A DNA stretch of 38,495 nt from Alphaproteobacteria bacterium (lineage in GTDB: Bacteria > Pseudomonadota > Alphaproteobacteria > UBA11222). Every line of letters starts with the position of its first letter. The first letter of the stretch is position 1. The stretch lies in contig JAHHGO010000003.1 in assembly GCA_023252275.1 (NCBI GenBank), forward strand, positions 1-38,495, given 5' to 3'. Position numbers and translations under genes: made by a program. This document shows, one piece after another, positions 9,744-20,975 of this stretch. The notes under the pieces were generated by a model. That model ran no database searches. It worked only from the letters and a program-made list of their open reading frames with translations, and was not told where the DNA came from.

Positions 9744-11204
9744 TCAGCGTTTGACCTGCGACAATAATATTTTTCTCAGGCGCGGCGTAAATGGCGGGCG
9801 CATGAAACGGCCCAGATCGAAACGCCGGCCCTGTTCAAACACTGCCTTGGCATGGCTGAAGTTTTTGAATCCGTCATGGCCATGATAGGATCCCATGCCG
9901 CTGGCGCCTACGCCGCCGAATGGTAAATCCTCCTGGGCGACATGCATCATGACATCATTGACGGCAACGCCGCCGGACGTCGTGCGGTTCAGCACCCGCG
10001 ATTGTTCCACTTTATCCTCGCCGAAATAATACAGGGCCAGCGGTCGCGGATGGGTATTGATATAATCGATGGCCTCATCAACGCCCGAATAGGTTTTCAC
10101 CATCAGCAGCGGGCCAAAAATCTCTTCCTGGGCGATCTTCATGTCTTCGGTCACATCCAGAAGAAGCGTAGGCGGAATTTTATGCGCCGGCTGTTGTGAG
10201 AAATCTTCATTGGCCGGATTAATTTCAACAATCCGCGCACCCTTTGATTGCGCGTCGCTAATATAGCCCTGCAACCGGTCATAATGACGCTGGTTGATTA
10301 CGGACGTATAGTCGGGATTGTCTTTCAGGCTTGGATACATGGCTGCAACCGAGTGTTTAGCGGAAGATACAAAGGCTTCTTCGGACCCTTTGGGAACGAA
10401 AACATAATCGGGCGCGAGGCAGATTTGCCCGGCGTTCAGCATTTTGCCATTCATGATACGGTCGGTTGACATTTGCATCGCGGCTGACCGGCCAATGATG
10501 GTAGGCGATTTGCCGCCAAGCTCAAGCGTAACCGGCACCAGATTTTCGGCCGCTGCGCGCATGATATGTTTACCAACGGCCGTGGCGCCGATAAAAATAA
10601 TATGGTCGAAGGGCAGGGCGCTGAACGCCTGGCCCACATCCGGGCCGCCGGTGAACACCGCCACTTCGTTTTCGTCATAGGCGCTGGAAAACATGCGCGC
10701 CAGCAGTTCAGAGGCGCGCGGAGTATATTCGGATGGCTTCATCATCACCCGGTTGCCGGCTGAAAAAATTCCGGCGAGCGGCGAGAATGTCATGGCCATG
10801 GGAAAATTCCAGGGCGTAATCAGGCCAACCGTACCGAGCGGCTGATATTCCACCCGCGCTTTTCCACCCGCCAGATTCATCGGAAACATGGCCGAGCGCC
10901 TTTCCGGCCGCATCCATTTGCGCAGATATTTTTTCGCGTCTCTCAAACCGCCCAGACTGCCGACGACGTCCGACATGATCGACTGATCCGTGCTGCGATA
11001 TCCAAAATCGGCGCTCAGCGCCGCGCAGATTTCATCCTTATGATCGACGATAAGGCCGATGGCGCGGTTGATACGATCTATGCGCAGTTCTGCGCTGGGG
11101 GCGCCCTCACGAATATGCGCCTGCTTCTGGCGCTCCAGCACGGCGCGCATCCGCACCTCGACATTGGAGGAATCGGACTGGGGACTGGCTTGTGATGTGC
11201 TCAT
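9744..11204 (-). CDS. Coniferyl-aldehyde dehydrogenase-type aldehyde dehydrogenase
   Basis: ALDH catalytic motifs LELGGKSPTII and NAGQICLAPDYVFVP. The N-terminal region resembles CalB-like ALDHs. Confidence 0.88.
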   Translation of the reverse strand: MSTSQASPQSDSSNVEVRMRAVLERQKQAHIREGAPSAELRIDRINRAIGLIVDHKDEICAALSADFGYRSTDQSIMSDVVGSLGGLRDAKKYLRKWMRPERRSAMFPMNLAGGKARVEYQPLGTVGLITPWNFPMAMTFSPLAGIFSAGNRVMMKPSEYTPRASELLARMFSSAYDENEVAVFTGGPDVGQAFSALPFDHIIFIGATAVGKHIMRAAAENLVPVTLELGGKSPTIIGRSAAMQMSTDRIMNGKMLNAGQICLAPDYVFVPKGSEEAFVSSAKHSVAAMYPSLKDNPDYTSVINQRHYDRLQGYISDAQSKGARIVEINPANEDFSQQPAHKIPPTLLLDVTEDMKIAQEEIFGPLLMVKTYSGVDEAIDYINTHPRPLALYYFGEDKVEQSRVLNRTTSGGVAVNDVMMHVAQEDLPFGGVGASGMGSYHGHDGFKNFSHAKAVFEQGRRFDLGRFMRPPFTPRLRKILLSQVKR

Positions 11205-11332
11205 GCGGATACCCTGTCAGTGAATAAGGTTGATAAGGATTATAGTTCACTCTGGAAGAAAATCCGATAGGATTGTGACGGTGGGCTTAACCCGGACCTA
11301 TCAATTCTGATCATAGTTTGCGGAGACGGATC

Positions 11333-12124
11333 ATGGACTATCAGCATATCCTGTTTACACGGTCCGATGGGGTCGGCCATATCTCCTTTAATTCACCTGC
11401 AACGCTTAATGCGCTGACCCGCGCTATGCTGCATGAATTTGAGGCCGCGCTGGATATATGCAACGCCCCCGATAGCGGCATTCGCTGCCTGCTGCTCACT
11501 GGGGAGGGGCGGGGTTTTTCCTCCGGCATGAATTTGGCGGATCCCGGCGGCCCCAAATTGCCGCAGCCGGATGCGGGACAGATATTGGACGAAATTTTCA
11601 ATACACTGATGCTGAAGCTGCGGGATATGGAGATTCCCATCGTTGTGGGGCTGCATGGGGCAACGGCGGGGATCACCATGAGTATTGCGCTGATGGGGGA
11701 TATTATCCTGGCGGCGCGTTCGGCCTATCTGTTGCAGCCGTTCGCCAATATCGGCCTGATACCCGATGGCGGCGCCACCTGGCTGCTGCCGCGCATGCTG
11801 GGCAAGGCGCGGGCGTTTGAACTGTCGCTGCTGGGCGATCGGCTGCCCGCTGAAAAAGCGCTGGCCTGGGGCCTGATCAATGATGTCCAGGACGATCACA
11901 AATTGCGCGATGCGGCGATTGCCATGGCGCGCCGTCTGGCGCAAGGCCCAACCCGTGCCTATGCGCTGACCCGCAAGGCGTTCTGGGAAGGCTTTGATAA
12001 TTCGTTTACGGAACAATTACTGATAGAGCGCATGCATCAGCGCACCGCCAGCCGAACCGAAGACGCGAAGGGGGCCGTGCGCGCGTTTTTGAACAAGCAG
12101 CCTCCCAAATTTACCGGACAATAA
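11333..12124 (+). CDS. Enoyl-CoA hydratase/isomerase family protein
   Basis: Crotonase fold motifs SSGMNLADPGGP and GATAGITMSIALMGDIILAARSAYLLQPFANIGLIPDGGATWLLPRMLG. The ORF starts at 11318; the ATG at 11333 (MDYQHILFTRSDGVGHISF) is the more likely start. Confidence 0.92.
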   Translation: MDYQHILFTRSDGVGHISFNSPATLNALTRAMLHEFEAALDICNAPDSGIRCLLLTGEGRGFSSGMNLADPGGPKLPQPDAGQILDEIFNTLMLKLRDMEIPIVVGLHGATAGITMSIALMGDIILAARSAYLLQPFANIGLIPDGGATWLLPRMLGKARAFELSLLGDRLPAEKALAWGLINDVQDDHKLRDAAIAMARRLAQGPTRAYALTRKAFWEGFDNSFTEQLLIERMHQRTASRTEDAKGAVRAFLNKQPPKFTGQ

Positions 12125-12137
12125 AGGGTGCCGATAG

Positions 12138-13232
12138 ATGCGGCTGCGCAATAACGTACAAACCTATGGCCTTGTTGCCAGAGCTTTTCACTGGGGCGCG
12201 GCGCTTCTGGTGTTTATATTGCTGCCGCTTGGCTGGTATATGCATGAGCTGCCGCTCGGGCTGGCGCGCTATCGCTATGTGGAGTGGCACAAATCGCTTG
12301 GCCTGCTTCTGTTGATCCTGATGCTGGGCCGCAGCCTGTGGCGGGCCTTCAATCCGCCGCCGCAGCTGCCGGACACATTGCCGCGCTGGGAATTACTGGC
12401 CGCCAAACTGACGCATTGGGCATTATATGGCGCGCTGTTATTACAGGTTTCTGCCGGCATGGCGCTGGTGTGGGCGGCCAATTCTCCGCTGCTGTTTTTT
12501 GGCTGGTTCGCCGTACCCAGTCCGATAGATGCCGATAAACCTCTGCGGCATTTGATGGAGGAAGCACACGAGCTGCTGGCCTTTGTCATCGTCCTGTTGC
12601 TGTTAATGCATATTGGCGCGGCATTGCGGCATCATTTTATTCTGAAGAATGATATTTTGCAGCGTATGCTGGGCATGTTTCTGATTGTAGGCGGGGCGAT
12701 CGGCGTCAGGCCGGCAGAGGCGGCGATGTGGAATGTGCAGAAATCCAGCCAGTTGCTGTTTCATTTCACACAAAGCAGCCTGCCCTATACGGGCAAGTTT
12801 GAACAGTTCGAAGCGCGTATTGATTTTGATCCGGACAGGCCGGAGGAGGGACGCATTAATGTAATGATTGATATGGCCAGCCTTGATACGCAAAATTCCG
12901 AACGCGACACGATTTTACGTTCGGCTGAAATGTTTGACGCCGAAAAATTTCCCCAAGCGCAATTTGTTGCGGACAAGATCCGGGCCATTGCTCCGGGCAA
13001 ATATGAGGCGGTGGGCATTCTGACCATTCGGGACATTTCTCAGGCGCTGATATTGCCTTTTGATCTAAAGATTGAAAAAGATGCCGCCAATGGTGATCAT
13101 GCCAGCGCCGCGGGAAGCATTGCAATTTCCCGGCGCGATTTCGGCCTGGCGCGCGGGCAATGGGAGGCGGCGGATATTGTGGCCGATGAGGTTAAGATTG
13201 AAATCAGGTTGGAAGCCGCGCAACAGCGGTAA
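12138..13232 (+). CDS. Cytochrome b561 domain fused to a C-terminal YceI domain
   Basis: N-terminal 4-TM di-heme b561 (FHWGAALL, EWHKSLGLLLL, THWALYGALLLQ, AHELLAFVIVLLLLMHIGAALRHHF), then a hydrophobic linker ending AEAA, then a YceI domain (NVQKSSQLLFHFTQSSLPYTGKFEQFEARIDFDP...). Confidence 0.9.
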   Translation: MRLRNNVQTYGLVARAFHWGAALLVFILLPLGWYMHELPLGLARYRYVEWHKSLGLLLLILMLGRSLWRAFNPPPQLPDTLPRWELLAAKLTHWALYGALLLQVSAGMALVWAANSPLLFFGWFAVPSPIDADKPLRHLMEEAHELLAFVIVLLLLMHIGAALRHHFILKNDILQRMLGMFLIVGGAIGVRPAEAAMWNVQKSSQLLFHFTQSSLPYTGKFEQFEARIDFDPDRPEEGRINVMIDMASLDTQNSERDTILRSAEMFDAEKFPQAQFVADKIRAIAPGKYEAVGILTIRDISQALILPFDLKIEKDAANGDHASAAGSIAISRRDFGLARGQWEAADIVADEVKIEIRLEAAQQR

Positions 13233-13258
13233 TCGACACCAACATAAGGGGAGATAAA

Positions 13259-13852
13259 ATGCTGAATTCGAAACGCCTATTGCCGGTTTTTCTAATGCTT
13301 CTGACGCCAGCAAGCCTAGCCTTGCCAGCGTCGGCGGCGGACCAATATCTGCTCGACGCCAGCCATACATCGGTGATGTTTGGCGTGTCGCATCTCGGAT
13401 TTTCCAGGGCTCTGGGAACATTCAACAAGGTTGAAGGCGCTTTAACGCTGGATGCGGAAGAGCCGGAAAAATCATCCGTGGTCGTTACAATTGACGCCGC
13501 CAGCATAGACACCAATCACGCCGAACGCGATGAACATATGCGCAATAAGGATTTCTTCGATGTCGCGCAGTTTCCAACGCTTATCTATAAAAGCACATCA
13601 GTGAAAGTGACGGGCGACAAGACCGCCACCATCACCGGCGATCTGACACTGCATGGGGTCACGAAAGCTGTTCCGCTGGAAGTGACGCTGGTAAAGGCCG
13701 GGCCGCATCCGGTCGATAAAACCCGGACGATTGCCGGTTTTTCTGCGCGCGGCACGTTGAAACGCTCTGAATTCGGCATGACCTACGGCCTGCCTTTGCT
13801 GGGTGATGAGGTTGAGATCATCATCGACTCGGAAACCATCAAGCAGCCTTAG
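13259..13852 (+). CDS. YceI family periplasmic protein
   Basis: Signal peptide (LALPASAADQYLLDASHTSVMFGVSHLGFSRALGTFNKVEG...) and DKTATITGDLTLHGVTKAVPLEV: canonical YceI. Confidence 0.95.
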   Translation: MLNSKRLLPVFLMLLTPASLALPASAADQYLLDASHTSVMFGVSHLGFSRALGTFNKVEGALTLDAEEPEKSSVVVTIDAASIDTNHAERDEHMRNKDFFDVAQFPTLIYKSTSVKVTGDKTATITGDLTLHGVTKAVPLEVTLVKAGPHPVDKTRTIAGFSARGTLKRSEFGMTYGLPLLGDEVEIIIDSETIKQP

Positions 13853-13853
13853 G

Positions 13854-14219
13854 CTATTTTTTACGCTTACGGCGCGGGGCTTTTTTTTTGGCCCAGTCAA
13901 GCGCTGCCGCATGCGCTTTTCCGGCCCATTCGGCCAGCGCTTCCGCATCATCATACAGCGCATCCGGTATGGTGTAGTAAGACATGGTCGTGGTACGGCC
14001 ATTTTTGCTTTCATAGATGAAGGCGTTCTGAGCGGCGGCCTCATAATCGGCGCGGTTGTGATCATTCACTTTCAGATAGATCTGCTCTTCAATGACCAGG
14101 CCGATCATCAGATCATCGCAAAAAATCCCGGCGGCCCCAAACATGCTGCGAAGCCGGACCGGTCCAAAGCCCGTAAACAGTTCGCGCACATATTCGCGAT
14201 ATTCTTCGCTGATGGCCAC
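13854..14219 (-). CDS. TfoX N-terminal domain protein
   Basis: LFTGFGPVRLRSMFGAAGIFCDDLMIGLVIEEQIYLKVND...; C-terminal lysine-rich tail. Confidence 0.88.
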   Translation of the reverse strand: MAISEEYREYVRELFTGFGPVRLRSMFGAAGIFCDDLMIGLVIEEQIYLKVNDHNRADYEAAAQNAFIYESKNGRTTTMSYYTIPDALYDDAEALAEWAGKAHAAALDWAKKKAPRRKRKK

Positions 14220-14227
14220 GGATAGAC

Positions 14228-14623
14228 TCAGCTAACCCGGAAGGATTCTCCGCAGCCGCAAGTGTCCACGGCATTGGGATTTTTGAATATAAAACCGGAT
14301 TCGAATTTATCGGTTTTGTAATCCATCTCGGTGCCGATCAGAAACAGCACCGCCTTGGGATCGATCAGTATCGTCACATCCTTGTCTTCGACCTTTTCAT
14401 CGAGCGGATTTATATCCGATGCATATTCCATGGCATAGGACATGCCGGCGCAACCGGTATTTTTGACGCTGATGCGCACGCCCACAACCTTGCCTTCGGC
14501 GCGGCTCATGATTTCCTTTACCCGCGTGGCGGCGGCGTCACTGAGGGTAATGGCTTTCGGGCGCGGGCGCGCGGCCCTGCCCGCGGGCTTGCCGGAGTTG
14601 CCGTCAGTTATTTCCATAGCCAT
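14228..14623 (-). CDS. sufA: A-type Fe-S cluster carrier (HesB/IscA/SufA family)
   Basis: The three conserved Cys: VKNTGCAGMSYAMEY ... VDTCGCGESF. Located in the SUF operon. Confidence 0.93.
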   Translation of the reverse strand: MAMEITDGNSGKPAGRAARPRPKAITLSDAAATRVKEIMSRAEGKVVGVRISVKNTGCAGMSYAMEYASDINPLDEKVEDKDVTILIDPKAVLFLIGTEMDYKTDKFESGFIFKNPNAVDTCGCGESFRVS

Positions 14624-14638
14624 TGCTTCCTTGCCTTT

Positions 14639-15034
14639 TCAAAACATGTCCAGCGCGATTTGCGCCTCGTCCGACATGCGCGACTTATCCCAGGGCGGAT
14701 CAAACACCATATGCACCTCGCATCCGCGCACGCCCGAAACCTGCAACACCGCGTCACGCACCCATACGGGCATTTCGCCCGCGACCGGGCAGGCGGGCGC
14801 GGTTAATGTCATATCAATATCGACCATGCCCTGTTCGTTGATATCAAGCCGGTAAATCAGCCCCAGTTCATATATATCAACGGGAATTTCCGGATCGTAA
14901 ACGGTCTTGATGGCGGCCACGATCGCATCATGCAGCAGATACGGATCCACATTCCCGGACGTCTCTATGACGGATGCTGATTTTGGCGCTTCCTGATCCA
15001 TATCCATTGTCTGCCCTGTTTCCCGTCTATCCAA
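14639..15034 (-). CDS. sufT: SUF system protein SufT (DUF59/MIP18 family)
   Basis: IKTVYDPEIPVDIYELGLIYRLDI and LTAPACPVAGEMP motifs. Overlaps the sufS 3' end. Confidence 0.92.
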   Translation of the reverse strand: MDRRETGQTMDMDQEAPKSASVIETSGNVDPYLLHDAIVAAIKTVYDPEIPVDIYELGLIYRLDINEQGMVDIDMTLTAPACPVAGEMPVWVRDAVLQVSGVRGCEVHMVFDPPWDKSRMSDEAQIALDMF

Positions 15035-16286
15035 ATAATTTGCGGCAATCTTCCAATGCGCGCACCAGAATGTCGACTTCTTCTTTTGTATTATATAATC
15101 CGAATGAAGCCCGCGCCGTGGCGGTTACACCCAGATGTTTCATCAGCGGTTCGGCGCAATGCTGGCCCGAGCGGACGGCCACCCCGGACTGATCGATGAT
15201 GGTGGCCACATCATGCGGATGAATGCCGTCAATGCCAAAGGAAATGATGGCGCCTTTTTCCCGCGCCTCGCCATAGATGGTCAGAGCGTTGATTTCCTTC
15301 AGCCGCGCGGTCGCATAATCCAGCAAAGATTTTTCATGCGCGGCCACCGCTTTGCGGTCCAGCGATTGCATAAAATCAATGGCGGCGCCCAGGCCGATGG
15401 CCTGCACAATAGGCATGGTGCCCGCTTCAAAACGGAATGGCGGATCGGCGTAGGTTATGGTGTCGCGGGTAACCTGCCGGATCATTTCGCCGCCGCCCAG
15501 AAAAGGCGGCATGGCGTTAAGATGCGTGGATTTTCCGTACAATACGCCAATGCCGGTCGGGCCATATACTTTGTGCCCGGTGAAAGCATAAAAATCGCAA
15601 TCCATATCCTGCACATCGATTGGCAGATGCGGCGCGGCCTGACTGCCATCGACCAGAACCGGCACGCCCTGTGCGTGCGCCAGCCGGACAATTTCCTTGA
15701 TAGGCGTGATGGTGCCCAGCACATTCGATACATGGGTGATGGTCACCAGTTTCGCGCGCGGCGACAGAAGTTTTTCAAATTCATCCAGTTGCAATTCACC
15801 GCGCCCGTCCACCGGAACCCATTTCAGTACCGCGCCCTTATCGGCGCGCAGAAAATGCCAGGGCACGATGTTGGAATGATGCTCCATCACCGACAGAATG
15901 ATTTCATCGCCCGCATTGATGCGGGGGCGGGCGAAACTGGACGCCACCAGATTTAGCGCGCCTGTGGCGTTACTGGTGAAGATGATTTCCGATACATCCC
16001 GCGCATTGATAAAGCCGCGCACTTTTTCCCGCGCCGCTTCATATTTTTCCGTCGCCAGCGTGCTGAGATGATGCGCGCCGCGATGAATATTGGCGTAACT
16101 GGTGCGATAAGTGTCATCCAGCGCATGCAGAACCGATTCCGGTTTTTGCGCCGACGCGGCATTGTCCAGATAGACCAGCGGCTTGCCATTGACGGAAACA
16201 TTCAGAATAGGAAATTGCGCGCGTGCGCGCGCCACATCAAAACCGCTGGCCGGCTGTGCGGATTGCAGATTTACCGTCTTAGACAT
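15027..16286 (-). CDS. sufS: Cysteine desulfurase SufS (group II)
   Basis: 419 aa: PLVYLDNAASAQKP, FTGHKVYGPTGIGVLYGK, and VAVRSGQHCAEPLMKHLGV around the catalytic Cys. Confidence 0.95.
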   Translation of the reverse strand: MSKTVNLQSAQPASGFDVARARAQFPILNVSVNGKPLVYLDNAASAQKPESVLHALDDTYRTSYANIHRGAHHLSTLATEKYEAAREKVRGFINARDVSEIIFTSNATGALNLVASSFARPRINAGDEIILSVMEHHSNIVPWHFLRADKGAVLKWVPVDGRGELQLDEFEKLLSPRAKLVTITHVSNVLGTITPIKEIVRLAHAQGVPVLVDGSQAAPHLPIDVQDMDCDFYAFTGHKVYGPTGIGVLYGKSTHLNAMPPFLGGGEMIRQVTRDTITYADPPFRFEAGTMPIVQAIGLGAAIDFMQSLDRKAVAAHEKSLLDYATARLKEINALTIYGEAREKGAIISFGIDGIHPHDVATIIDQSGVAVRSGQHCAEPLMKHLGVTATARASFGLYNTKEEVDILVRALEDCRKLFG

Positions 16287-17594
16287 GCGTCACCGCCAAT
16301 TGCCGCGCCAGCCATGCGCCGATTGCCGCTTGCAACGGGTTCCGGATTTCCGCCGCATCAACTCCATTGCCACCCCGAATTTGGGCCACGGCGTCATCCA
16401 GAAACGCCGCGATCAGCAAGGCGCGCGCCTGCGCCTCGTTGATGCCGCGCGCGCGCAGATAAAACAGCGCGGCCTCATCCAACTGGCCTGCCGACGCGCC
16501 ATGCGCGCATTTTACATCGTCGGCCAGAATTTCAAGCTCCGGCTTGGCGTTTTGCACGGCTTTGGGCGATAAAAGCAGGGCCTTTATCTGCTGACGCGCA
16601 TCGGTGCGCTGCGCAGCTTTGGCCACCCGGATCAGGCCCTGAAACACGCCCTGCGATTGGCCGGCAAGCACATTGCGAAACATTTGCGAACTGCGGCTTG
16701 CGGGCGCCAGATGCGCCATGACGCAGGTGGTGTCACTGAGTTGCGCGCCATCCAGCATGGTGACGCCATTAAGACTGCAATCCGTTTCCGCGCCATTGAT
16801 CGCAATATGCGCTTCATAGCGCGACAGCCGCGCGCCGCGCGTCAGCGTAAATCCGTCATAAGCGCAATGCGCTTCCAGCCGGGCATTGAGATACTGAAAA
16901 TGCAAGGCGTTGGGGCTTTCCGCCTGATCGCGATAATGCGATAGGCGTGCGCCTTCGGCCATATGCACATCGCTGGCCTGATTGACAAAATAATTCGCAT
17001 CTGGCGCGCCATAATGGCTTTCCAGCAGGGTCATGGCGGCGCGGGGCGCCAGCATCACAAGATTGCGAATCTGGGCATTGCCTGTGTTAAAAAAAACCAG
17101 ATGCAGCGGTTTCAAGAGACGCACATCCGGGGCCAGATGAATAAAGGCGCCATCATTCAGCAGCGCGGTGTTCAGCGATAAAAACGCAGCGCCTTCACCC
17201 GCGCTCAGATTTGCAGCCAGACTGGCATCTTCATTTAATGCCGCGCGCAAAGATATGGCGCGAACGCCCGCAGGCAGATCCGCGGACGAATTTTGCAGTA
17301 CGCCGTTGATAAAGGTCAGACGCCAGCAATCAATTGCGGCAAACGGCCCGGCCAGTGGGCTGGCGGTGGAGGGGGCCGGCGCTGAAGGTTTACCCAAATG
17401 ATCATAGAGCGGCGTCAGGTCTGTCCAGCGCCAGGCTTCCTGTTTGCGGGTGGGAAGGCCGGTTTTGGCATAGTGGCGCATGGCGTTCAGACGCAGCTCG
17501 CGCAGGGGCGGGGGCGGGGGGCGCCGGCAAGCCCCGCCTGCTGTGCGGCGATTTCATTTTGCAGTGCGCGTTCGGCTGTGGCGGTCATGTTCAT
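16279..17594 (-). CDS. sufD: Fe-S cluster assembly protein SufD (N-terminal segment out of frame; apparent frameshift near 17503-17523)
   Basis: Main frame 16279..17481+ carries LRELRLNAMRHYAKTGLPTRKQEAWRWTDL... and the SufD core. The true start appears to be the ATG at 17594 (ATGA overlap with the sufC stop): MNMTATAERALQNEIAAQQAGLAGAP..., which hits a TGA at 17487 unless one base is gained in the C-rich tract. Confidence 0.88.
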
Positions 17595-18367
17595 GCGCCG
17601 GCCGTGATGCGGGTTTGCGGTGCGGTTTCGCCATAACCTTCGCGGTCCAGTTCCAGCGCCAGTTCCCTGCCGCCGCTGCGGGTGATTTTACCTTTCGCCA
17701 GCACATGCACAAAATCCGGCACAATATGATCCAGAAGCCGCTGATAATGCGTGATCACGATCATCGCCCGGTCCGGGGCGCGCAGACCGCTGATCCCGTC
17801 GCCGACAAGACGCAACGCGTCCACATCCAGACCGGAATCGGTTTCGTCCAGCACCGCGAGCAGCGGCTGCAACACCGCCATTTGCAGAATTTCACAGCGT
17901 TTTTTCTCGCCGCCCGAAAATCCGGTATTCACGGGGCGCTTCAGCATATCGGCGGAAATTTTCAGCTTACCCGCCTCGCGCTGCACCAGTTTCATCACGC
18001 CCATGGCGTCCAGCTCATCCTCGCCGCGAGTCTTGCGCTGCGCATTGATGGCATGTTTCAGAAAGGTCATGGTCGCCACGCCGGGAATTTCCACCGGATA
18101 TTGAAAGCCCAGAAAAATTCCTTTCGCGGCGCGCATTTCAGGCTGCAGCGTGGTCAGATCTTCGCCAAAATAATGGATGCTGCCGCCGGTGATTTCATAG
18201 CCGGGGCGTCCGGCCAGAACATAGGACAGTGTGCTTTTGCCGGACCCGTTAGGCCCCATGATCGCATGCACTTCGCCCGCATTGACCACAAGATCAACGC
18301 CGCGCAGAATTTCCTGCCCGCCAGCGGACACATGCAGATTTTTAATTTCCAGCATTAGTTTGCTCAT
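17591..18367 (-). CDS. sufC: Fe-S cluster assembly ATPase SufC
   Basis: ABC ATPase: MGPNGSGKSTLSYVLAG Walker A, FSGGEKKRCEILQM signature, AVLDETDSGLDVDAL. The start is MSKLMLEIKNLHV at 18367; the ORF-track start at 18466 lies within sufB. Confidence 0.95.
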   Translation of the reverse strand: MSKLMLEIKNLHVSAGGQEILRGVDLVVNAGEVHAIMGPNGSGKSTLSYVLAGRPGYEITGGSIHYFGEDLTTLQPEMRAAKGIFLGFQYPVEIPGVATMTFLKHAINAQRKTRGEDELDAMGVMKLVQREAGKLKISADMLKRPVNTGFSGGEKKRCEILQMAVLQPLLAVLDETDSGLDVDALRLVGDGISGLRAPDRAMIVITHYQRLLDHIVPDFVHVLAKGKITRSGGRELALELDREGYGETAPQTRITAGA

Positions 18368-18368
18368 C

Positions 18369-19823
18369 TTATCCGACGCTGCCTTCCAGGCTGACGCCCA
18401 CCAGTTTTTGCGCTTCGACGGCAAATTCCATCGGTAAATGCTGCAACACTTCGCGGCAAAAACCATTGACCAGCAGCGCCACGGCGCTTTCCGTGTCCAG
18501 TCCGCGCTGGCGGCAATAGAATAATTGCTCCTCGCTCAGCTTTGACGTGGTCGCCTCATGCTCCACCTGCGCGGACGGATTGCGCACTTCGATATAGGGC
18601 ACCGTATGCGCGCCGCATTTATCACCGATCAGCAGGGAATCGCACTGCGTGTGATTGCGCGCGCCCTCGGCCCCCGGAAGGATGCTGACCAGACCGCGAT
18701 AGGTCGACTGGCTGCCGCCGGCGGAAATTCCCTTGGCGACGATGCGGCTGGTCGTGTTGCGTCCCATATGAATCATCTTGGTGCCGGTGTCCGCCTGCTG
18801 ATGATTATTGGTGATGGCGATGGAATAAAACTCGCCCGTGGAATTATCGCCCTTCAGGATACAACTGGGATATTTCCAGGTTATGGCCGAGCCGGTTTCC
18901 ACCTGCGTCCAGGATATTTTCGAGTTGCGTCCCCGGCACAGGCCGCGCTTGGTGACAAAATTATAAATGCCGCCGCGCCCTTCCTTGTCGCCAGGATACC
19001 AGTTTTGAACAGTTGAATATTTGATTTCGGCATCGTCCAGAACGACAAGTTCAACCACCGCGGCGTGCAACTGATTTTCATCGCGCATGGGCGCGGTGCA
19101 GCCTTCCAGATAGCTGACATAGGAACCCTTGTCGGCAATGATCAGGGTACGTTCAAATTGCCCGGTATTGGCGGCATTGATGCGGAAATAGGTGGACAGC
19201 TCCATCGGGCAGCGCACACCCGGCGGTATATATACAAAGGTTCCATCGCTGAACACGGCGGAATTCAGCGTGGCGTGAAAATTATCCGCATAGGGAACAA
19301 CCGATCCAAGATATTTCTTCACCATTTCGGGATGATCCCGCACGGCTTCGGAAATCGAGCAGAAAATCACCCCGGCTTCGTGCAGCTTTTCCTTGAAGGT
19401 TGTCACCACGGATACGCTGTCAAACACCGCATCGACGGCGACACCCGCCAGCAGCATGCGTTCATTCAGCGGAATGCCCAGCTTTTCATAGGTGCGCAGC
19501 AGTTCGGGATCAACCTCATCTAGGCTTTTAGGGCCGGACCCAAACCCCTTTGGCGCGGCGTAATAATAGGCATCCTGATAATCGATCTGCGGAAATTCTA
19601 CCCGCGCCCATTTCGGCTCTTTCATGGTCAGCCAGCGGCGATAGGCGCGCAGGCGCCAATCGAGCATCCATTGCGGCTCCTGCTTTTTGGCGGAGATGAA
19701 ACGGACAATGTCCTCGTTCAGCCCTTTCGGGGCGAACTCGGATTCAATCTCGGTGACAAAACCATGCTTGTAGGTTTCACCGGATTCGGCAACAGCCGTG
19801 ATGGTTTCGGGACGCGCACTCAT
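18369..19823 (-). CDS. sufB: Fe-S cluster assembly protein SufB
   Basis: 484 aa with SufB motifs [42 protein letters not shown], ...[17 protein letters not shown]..., [20 protein letters not shown]. Confidence 0.97.
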   Translation of the reverse strand: MSARPETITAVAESGETYKHGFVTEIESEFAPKGLNEDIVRFISAKKQEPQWMLDWRLRAYRRWLTMKEPKWARVEFPQIDYQDAYYYAAPKGFGSGPKSLDEVDPELLRTYEKLGIPLNERMLLAGVAVDAVFDSVSVVTTFKEKLHEAGVIFCSISEAVRDHPEMVKKYLGSVVPYADNFHATLNSAVFSDGTFVYIPPGVRCPMELSTYFRINAANTGQFERTLIIADKGSYVSYLEGCTAPMRDENQLHAAVVELVVLDDAEIKYSTVQNWYPGDKEGRGGIYNFVTKRGLCRGRNSKISWTQVETGSAITWKYPSCILKGDNSTGEFYSIAITNNHQQADTGTKMIHMGRNTTSRIVAKGISAGGSQSTYRGLVSILPGAEGARNHTQCDSLLIGDKCGAHTVPYIEVRNPSAQVEHEATTSKLSEEQLFYCRQRGLDTESAVALLVNGFCREVLQHLPMEFAVEAQKLVGVSLEGSVG

Positions 19824-19832
19824 AATTCCACC

Positions 19833-20960
<1,128 letters not shown>

Positions 20961-20975
20961 ACGGTTTCGGACCTG

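Noticed and set aside
13881-13889. T9 run considered as a terminator for the YceI gene
   Set aside because: It lies inside the TfoX-N coding region (encodes the KKK tail on the minus strand), and no strong stem immediately precedes it. The nearby AGCC/GGCT stem at 13845 is only 4 bp.
15135-15956. 273-aa plus-strand ORF antisense to sufS
   Set aside because: Shadow ORF. sufS motifs are clear on the minus strand.
17480-18358. 292-aa plus-strand ORF antisense to sufC
   Set aside because: sufC is unmistakable (Walker A and signature motif) on the minus strand; the antisense frame is a shadow ORF.
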